This document shows, piece by piece, positions 59,161 through 64,000 of a stretch of 64,000 bases of DNA; positions within the stretch are counted from its first letter, which is position 1; each line of letters opens with the position of its first letter. The notes below the pieces were generated by a model. It did no database searches and was not told the origin of the DNA. It saw only the letters and a program-made list of their open reading frames with translations. The DNA is taken from positions 1 through 64,000 of the forward strand of contig CAXSZX010000011.1 in NCBI GenBank assembly GCA_964242115.1, in the 5' to 3' direction. The DNA is from BOG-908 sp964242115. Its GTDB lineage: Bacteria; Pseudomonadota; Alphaproteobacteria; Acetobacterales; Acetobacteraceae. Position numbers and translations under genes: made by a program.

Positions 59161-61248
59161 TCACCCAGCCAGCACTGCCAACAACAGCAACGCAACGATG
59201 TTGGTGATCTTGATCATCGGGTTCACCGCCGGCCCCGCGGTATCCTTGTAAGGGTCACCCACCGTGTCCCCGGTCACCGCCGCCTTGTGCGCGTCGGATC
59301 CCTTGCCGCCGAAATTGCCTTCCTCGATGTACTTCTTCGCGTTGTCCCATGCCCCGCCGCCCGAGGTCATCGAGATCGCCACGAACAGCCCCGTCACGAT
59401 CGTGCCGAGCAGCATCGCGCCGAGTGCGCTGAACGCCGCCGTGCGTCCGGCGGCTAGGTCCACCACGCCCCACAGCACCACCGGGGCCAATACCGGCAGC
59501 AGCGAGGGGATGATCATCTCGCGGATTGCCGCGCGTGTCAGCAAGTCCACCGCGCGGCCGTAATCGGGCTTGGCAGTGCCTTCCATGATGCCGGGGATCT
59601 CGCGGAACTGGCGGCGCACTTCGACGACCACCGAGCCGGCGCAGCGCCCCACCGCGGTCATGCCCATGGCGCCGAACAGGTAGGGCAGCAGGCCGCCGAG
59701 GAAGAGTCCGATCACCACGTAGGGGTCCTGCAGCGAGAACGGCACGTTGAGGTTGGGGAAGTAGTGCTTGAGGTCCTCGGTGTAGGCGGCGAACAGCACC
59801 AGCGACGCCAGGCCCGCCGAGCCGATGGCGTAGCCTTTGGTGACCGCCTTGGTGGTATTGCCCACCGCGTCCAGCGCGTCGGTGACGTGGCGCACGTCCG
59901 GCGGCAGGTCGGCCATCTCGGCGATGCCGCCGGCGTTGTCGGTGACTGGCCCGTAGGCGTCGAGTGCCACGATCATGCCGGCCAGAGCCAGCATGGTGGT
60001 GGCCGCAATGGCGATGCCGAACAGGCCCGCGGTGCTGTAGGCGGCGATGATGCCGATGCTGATCACCAGCACCGGCATGGCGGTCGCTTCCATCGAGATG
60101 GCCAGCCCCTGGATGACGTTGGTGCCGTGCCCGGTGGTCGACGCCTGGGCGATGGAGCGCACCGGCCTGTAGGACGTGGAGGTGTAGTACTCGGTGATCC
60201 ACACGATCAGCCCGGTCACCGCCAGGCCGACCAGCGCGCAGACGAACAGCGCTCCGCCGGTGACCGAGACGCCTACGCCGGCCACGGCGTTGCCGAAACC
60301 CACGGTCATCTGGATCACTAGCGCCACCGCGGCGGCGGACAGAACGCCGGTGGCGATCAGCCCCTTGTAGAGAGCGCCCATGATGTTGGTGCCGCCGCCT
60401 AGGCGAACGAAGTAGGTGCCGATGACGGAGGTGACGATGCACACGGCGCAGATCTGCAGCGGCAGGCGCATCATCTGGTCGGCCGCCGCACCGGTGAAGA
60501 AGATGTTGCCCAGCAGCATGGTGGCCACGATGGTCACCGCGAAGGTCTCGAACAGGTCGGCCGCCATGCCGGCGCAGTCGCCCACGTTGTCGCCCACGTT
60601 GTCGGCTATGACGGCCGGGTTGCGGGGGTCGTCCTCGGGGATGCCGGCCTCCACCTTGCCTACCAGGTCGGCACCCACGTCAGCGCCCTTGGTGAAGATG
60701 CCGCCGCCCAGCCGCGCGAAGATGGAGATCAGGCTGGCGCCAAAGGAGAGGGCCACCATCGCCTCCATCACCGGGCGCAGGCTGCCGCCAGGGGCCACGC
60801 CGGCGCGCAGGTAGAAGTAGTAGCCCGACACGCCCAGCAGCCCCAGGCCCACCACCAGCAGCCCGGTGATCGCCCCCGCGCTGAACGCCACGCCGAGGCC
60901 TGCCGCCAGCCCCTGCCGGCACGCCTGCGCGGTGCGCACGTTGGCACGCACCGAGACGTTCATGCCCACGTAGCCGGCGACGCCCGAGAGCACCGCGCCG
61001 ATGACGAAACCCACGCCCACCCGCAGGCCGAGCAGCGCGGTCAGGATCACCAGGATGACCACGCCGACGATACCGATGGTGGTGTATTGCCGGTTGAGGT
61101 AGGCGCGTGCGCCCTCCTGCACGGCGGCCGAGATCTCCTGCATGCGCGCGTTGCCGGCGTCGGCCGCGAGCACTTGCCGCGTGGTGATGGCGCCGTAGAG
61201 CAGGGCGATCAGCCCGCCCGCAATGATGGCAAGGTTGCCGATCGTCAT
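59161..61248 (-). CDS. hppA: Membrane-bound proton-pumping pyrophosphatase (K+-independent)
   Basis: A 695-residue protein of about sixteen helices. The pyrophosphate site is DNVGDNVGDCAGMAADLFE, with GGGIFTKGADVGADLVGKVE, and the exit motif DTAGPAVNPMIKI at the C-terminus. GNTTKAVTKGYAIGSAGLA carries Lys at the position that makes the enzyme K+-independent. It pumps H+ while hydrolysing PPi, recovering energy and supporting acid tolerance. The ATG at 61248 is clear. It stands alone; upstream is an AB repeat and a tRNA gene. Confidence 0.96.
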   Translation of the reverse strand: MTIGNLAIIAGGLIALLYGAITTRQVLAADAGNARMQEISAAVQEGARAYLNRQYTTIGIVGVVILVILTALLGLRVGVGFVIGAVLSGVAGYVGMNVSVRANVRTAQACRQGLAAGLGVAFSAGAITGLLVVGLGLLGVSGYYFYLRAGVAPGGSLRPVMEAMVALSFGASLISIFARLGGGIFTKGADVGADLVGKVEAGIPEDDPRNPAVIADNVGDNVGDCAGMAADLFETFAVTIVATMLLGNIFFTGAAADQMMRLPLQICAVCIVTSVIGTYFVRLGGGTNIMGALYKGLIATGVLSAAAVALVIQMTVGFGNAVAGVGVSVTGGALFVCALVGLAVTGLIVWITEYYTSTSYRPVRSIAQASTTGHGTNVIQGLAISMEATAMPVLVISIGIIAAYSTAGLFGIAIAATTMLALAGMIVALDAYGPVTDNAGGIAEMADLPPDVRHVTDALDAVGNTTKAVTKGYAIGSAGLASLVLFAAYTEDLKHYFPNLNVPFSLQDPYVVIGLFLGGLLPYLFGAMGMTAVGRCAGSVVVEVRRQFREIPGIMEGTAKPDYGRAVDLLTRAAIREMIIPSLLPVLAPVVLWGVVDLAAGRTAAFSALGAMLLGTIVTGLFVAISMTSGGGAWDNAKKYIEEGNFGGKGSDAHKAAVTGDTVGDPYKDTAGPAVNPMIKITNIVALLLLAVLAG

Positions 61249-61368
61249 CCTGATAGTGTCTCCCGTTTGGTTTTGTCCCGGCGGGCATTCGAGGCTCGCC
61301 TGGGTGCTTGGCCGCGGAGGGGAGGCTGGCAGAGTGTTTGGGGATGCGCAACTTGCACAGAAGGGAAG

Positions 61369-61520
61369 CTAGCAAGGCCTTCTTTTTCGAGAAAAAAGAA
61401 GCAAAAAGCTTTTGCGAGCGCTGTCGCGGACGGCTGAAACAAGGTGTTCCGCCTTGCGACACCTGCGAAGACAAAAGTTTTTTGGTTCTTTTTTCCAAAA
61501 AAGAACCGCTTGCTTGCTTC
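61369..61520. repeat. AB repeat, full copy, A>B
   Basis: A hairpin CTTCTTTTTCGAGAAAAAAG, GCTTTTGCGAGCGCTGTCGCGG, long core with CGGCTGAAACAAGGTG, B hairpin GGTTCTTTTTTCC/AAAAAAGAACC. It lies upstream of hppA and ends shortly before the tRNA. Confidence 0.93.
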
Positions 61521-61557
61521 GCCTTCGATCTTGGTGTTTCTCCGCCACTCTCCCGGC

Positions 61558-61631
61558 GCGCCTGTAGCTCAACTGGTTAGAGCGGGCCGCTCATAACGGC
61601 TTGGTTGCGGGTTCAAGTCCTGCCGGGCGCA
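61558..61631 (+). tRNA. tRNA with CAT anticodon, probably tRNA-Ile2 (lysidine type)
   Basis: Cloverleaf: acceptor GCGCCTG/CGGGCGC plus A73, D arm GCTCAACTGGTTAGAGC, anticodon arm GGCCG-CTCATAA-CGGCT, T arm GCGGG-TTCAAGT-CCTGC. The CCA end is not encoded. Anticodon CAT would be Met or the TilS-modified Ile2. The CTTGGTTGCGGGTTCAAGTC part resembles tRNA-Ile2 more than elongator Met, so I favour Ile2; this should be tested by a tRNA classifier. It lies between two AB repeats. Confidence 0.88.
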
Positions 61632-61652
61632 GACCGGGCGTGCTCCGGGGTG

Positions 61653-61777
61653 AAGGCAAGCAAGGCCTTCTTTTCTGAAGAAAAGAAGCAAAAGACTTTT
61701 CACTCCGCTGTCGCGCGCTCGCCGGAAAGGCCCACGACAGGGAGCAAACTTCAGACGAGAACTGCTTTCTTGCCTAT
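61653..61777. repeat. AB repeat, full A end, B hairpin lost, A>B
   Basis: A hairpin CTTCTTTTCTGAAGAAAAGAAG, CTTTTCACTCCGCTGTCGCG box, core, then CAAACTTCAGACGAGAACTG: the middle of the B hairpin is deleted, leaving only GAACTGCTTTCTTGCC. It carries the stop of the methyltransferase gene and follows the tRNA. Confidence 0.87.
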
Positions 61778-62380
61778 CACCGCCCAGAGCGGATCACCCC
61801 CGCGCGGCGTCCATGCCCGCCCGGTCACCTCGGCAAACCCAGCCTCCCGCATGTAGGCGGCCACCAGGCGCTGCTGGTCCGTGCCGCTCAGCGCCTGCCA
61901 GATCGCCACCGCCTTGGTAGGGAAACACCGGTTGGAGAACGCCACCACGAACGGCGCACCTGGGCGCAGCACGCGCGCTACCTCCCCGAACACCGCCACC
62001 GGCTGTTGCAGGTATTGCACGGAGACACAGTCGCAGGCGGCGTCGAACGCCGTGTCGGCCAGCGGCAGCGACGGCTCGGCGTTGAGGTCCTGCACGAACC
62101 AGCGCGACAGGCGCTTGTTGGCGGCGAGCTCGGACGCGTTCATCCCGTGTCCCACCACCGAGGCGTAAACTGCCTCGTCCGGCAGGTGGCTGACCCAGCT
62201 GCTCTGCAGGTCGAGGATGTTGCCGCCGGCCGGCAACAGCTCGGCATACAAGGAGGTAACGGCGGCGATGGCGCCGTCATCGATGTGGGTGACGAAACGC
62301 GGCTGCGCGTAGAACGCGGTGTCGGGCGAGGGATCCGCCTTTTTGAAGGCGGCCGGGTCGAGGTCGAGGATGCCTGGCAT
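61751..62380 (-). CDS. SAM-dependent methyltransferase (class I)
   Basis: A 209-residue Rossmann-fold enzyme. NILDLQSSWVSHLPDE takes the place of the glycine-rich SAM loop, DAACDCVSVQYLQQPVAVFG is the motif-II region and EVARVLRPGAPFVVAFSNRC is the post-II LRPGG-like helix. The loop is unusual (DLQSSW instead of GxGxG). FYAQPRFVTHIDDGAIAAV precedes it. Substrate unknown. The ATG at 62380 was chosen; the frame is open upstream through a repeat. The C-terminus ends IGKKAVLV, the last residues coded by AB repeat sequence. Confidence 0.8.
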   Translation of the reverse strand: MPGILDLDPAAFKKADPSPDTAFYAQPRFVTHIDDGAIAAVTSLYAELLPAGGNILDLQSSWVSHLPDEAVYASVVGHGMNASELAANKRLSRWFVQDLNAEPSLPLADTAFDAACDCVSVQYLQQPVAVFGEVARVLRPGAPFVVAFSNRCFPTKAVAIWQALSGTDQQRLVAAYMREAGFAEVTGRAWTPRGGDPLWAVIGKKAVLV

Positions 62381-62465
62381 GGCGCCGATATCGGGGCAGG
62401 GGGCGCGATCGCTACCCCGGCTCGTGAAATGCGGCTGACCGGGCAGGGGAAAATCTGATCTACGA

Positions 62466-62604
62466 AAAGTAAGCAAGCAGTTCTTTTTTGAAAAAAAGAA
62501 CCAAAAAACTTTTGTCTTCTTGCGTGCACGCTGAGGGAAACTCCGCGACAGCAGGACCAAAAGTCTTTTGCTTCTTTTCTTCAGAAAAGAAGGCCTTGCC
62601 TTTC
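62466..62604. repeat. AB repeat, full copy, B>A
   Basis: Perfect B hairpin, CTTTTGTCTTCTTGCG, core with GAAACTCCGCGACAGCAGG, then A hairpin GCTTCTTTTCTTC/AGAAAAGAAGGC. It lies between divergent methyltransferase and ettA genes. Confidence 0.93.
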
Positions 62605-62827
62605 TAGCCAGACGACCGTGAGTTGCGATGGAAAACCGCTGGTCGCGCAGCATCGACGAGAAGCTCGCAGCACGTGCAGGCCGCTTCTCTATCTTCGTGT
62701 CCTTCGTGCCTTCGTGGTTTACCTTCCCGCGCTCAGCACCCGCGAGCGCGGTGCCGCCCGCGTTCCTTGCCCGCATCCCCCGCGCCGACTAGACAAACCC
62801 CTCCCGCCAAGCCCCGGAGCCGTCGCC
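62605..62827. other. Short gap with a dispersed CAC-AAG motif
   Basis: At 62690-62724 the minus strand reads AAACCACGAAGGCACGAAGG and then ACACGAAGA. It would encode NHEGTKDTK, a string seen in many spurious proteins of different bacteria. The ettA promoter must also lie here. Confidence 0.6.

Positions 62828-64000
<1,173 letters not shown>

Overview
The window is GC-rich (about 68 %), densely packed and looks like the chromosome of an alphaproteobacterium, most probably an Acetobacteraceae (acetic-acid/acidophile) member. The pointers are pqqB, an isoquinoline-oxidoreductase-type molybdoenzyme pair, a ClpS2-like adaptor, a proton-pumping pyrophosphatase, RlpA, TamA/TamB and the alphaproteobacterial cell-envelope gene set. 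The family assignment is inference from gene content, not from a search.

Layout. 1-7.7 kb: prs (cut by the window edge), pqqB, a MATE exporter, a P450, and a coupled pair of cation/proton antiporters, then a small secreted protein. 7.9-15.3 kb: typA, two unrelated PAP2-type membrane phosphatases (the second in a visibly lower-GC patch), an ornithine decarboxylase and a YihY-type membrane protein. 15.3-28 kb: cell-wall genes (rlpA, ampG, LpoA-like activator), a secreted TPR protein coupled to a six-hairpin-glycosidase-like protein, a glycosyltransferase, rsmI, a PhoR-like kinase, PfpI and clpS. 28-44 kb: tamB-tamA, an EmrB-type exporter, an OmpA-like porin, a HAD hydrolase, a dienelactone hydrolase, tspO, a cold-shock protein, a family 9 glycosyltransferase and galE. 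44-54 kb: periplasmic molybdenum oxidoreductase iorAB, a GlcD-like FAD oxidase, a WcbI-domain protein, hldE and the decayed tail of a large adhesin. 54-64 kb: argD-argF, ppx, a uracil-DNA glycosylase, hppA, a CAT-anticodon tRNA, a methyltransferase and ettA (cut by the window edge). Envelope/polysaccharide functions (GT4, GT9, galE, hldE, WcbI, TamAB, RlpA, AmpG, OmpA) recur but are scattered, not in one cluster.

The most striking feature is not a gene. About 38 copies or fragments of one 110-155 bp palindromic repeat, here called the AB repeat, fill almost every gap between transcription units (roughly 7 % of the window by hand count). Each full copy has two local A/T-rich hairpins that are also inverted repeats of each other, around a GC-rich core. 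The ends differ. The A end has a hairpin with a CTTC/GAAG base and is followed by the box GCTGTCGCGG. The B end has a hairpin with a GTTC/GAAC base. A copy therefore has a direction, called A>B or B>A below as read on the + strand. Copies lie in convergent, co-directional and divergent gaps, but are absent where genes are translationally coupled. Several genes run into copies, which supply stop codons, C-terminal tails, possible TTG starts and, for tamA, what looks like part of the signal peptide. No transposase or obvious mobilising enzyme is present in the window.
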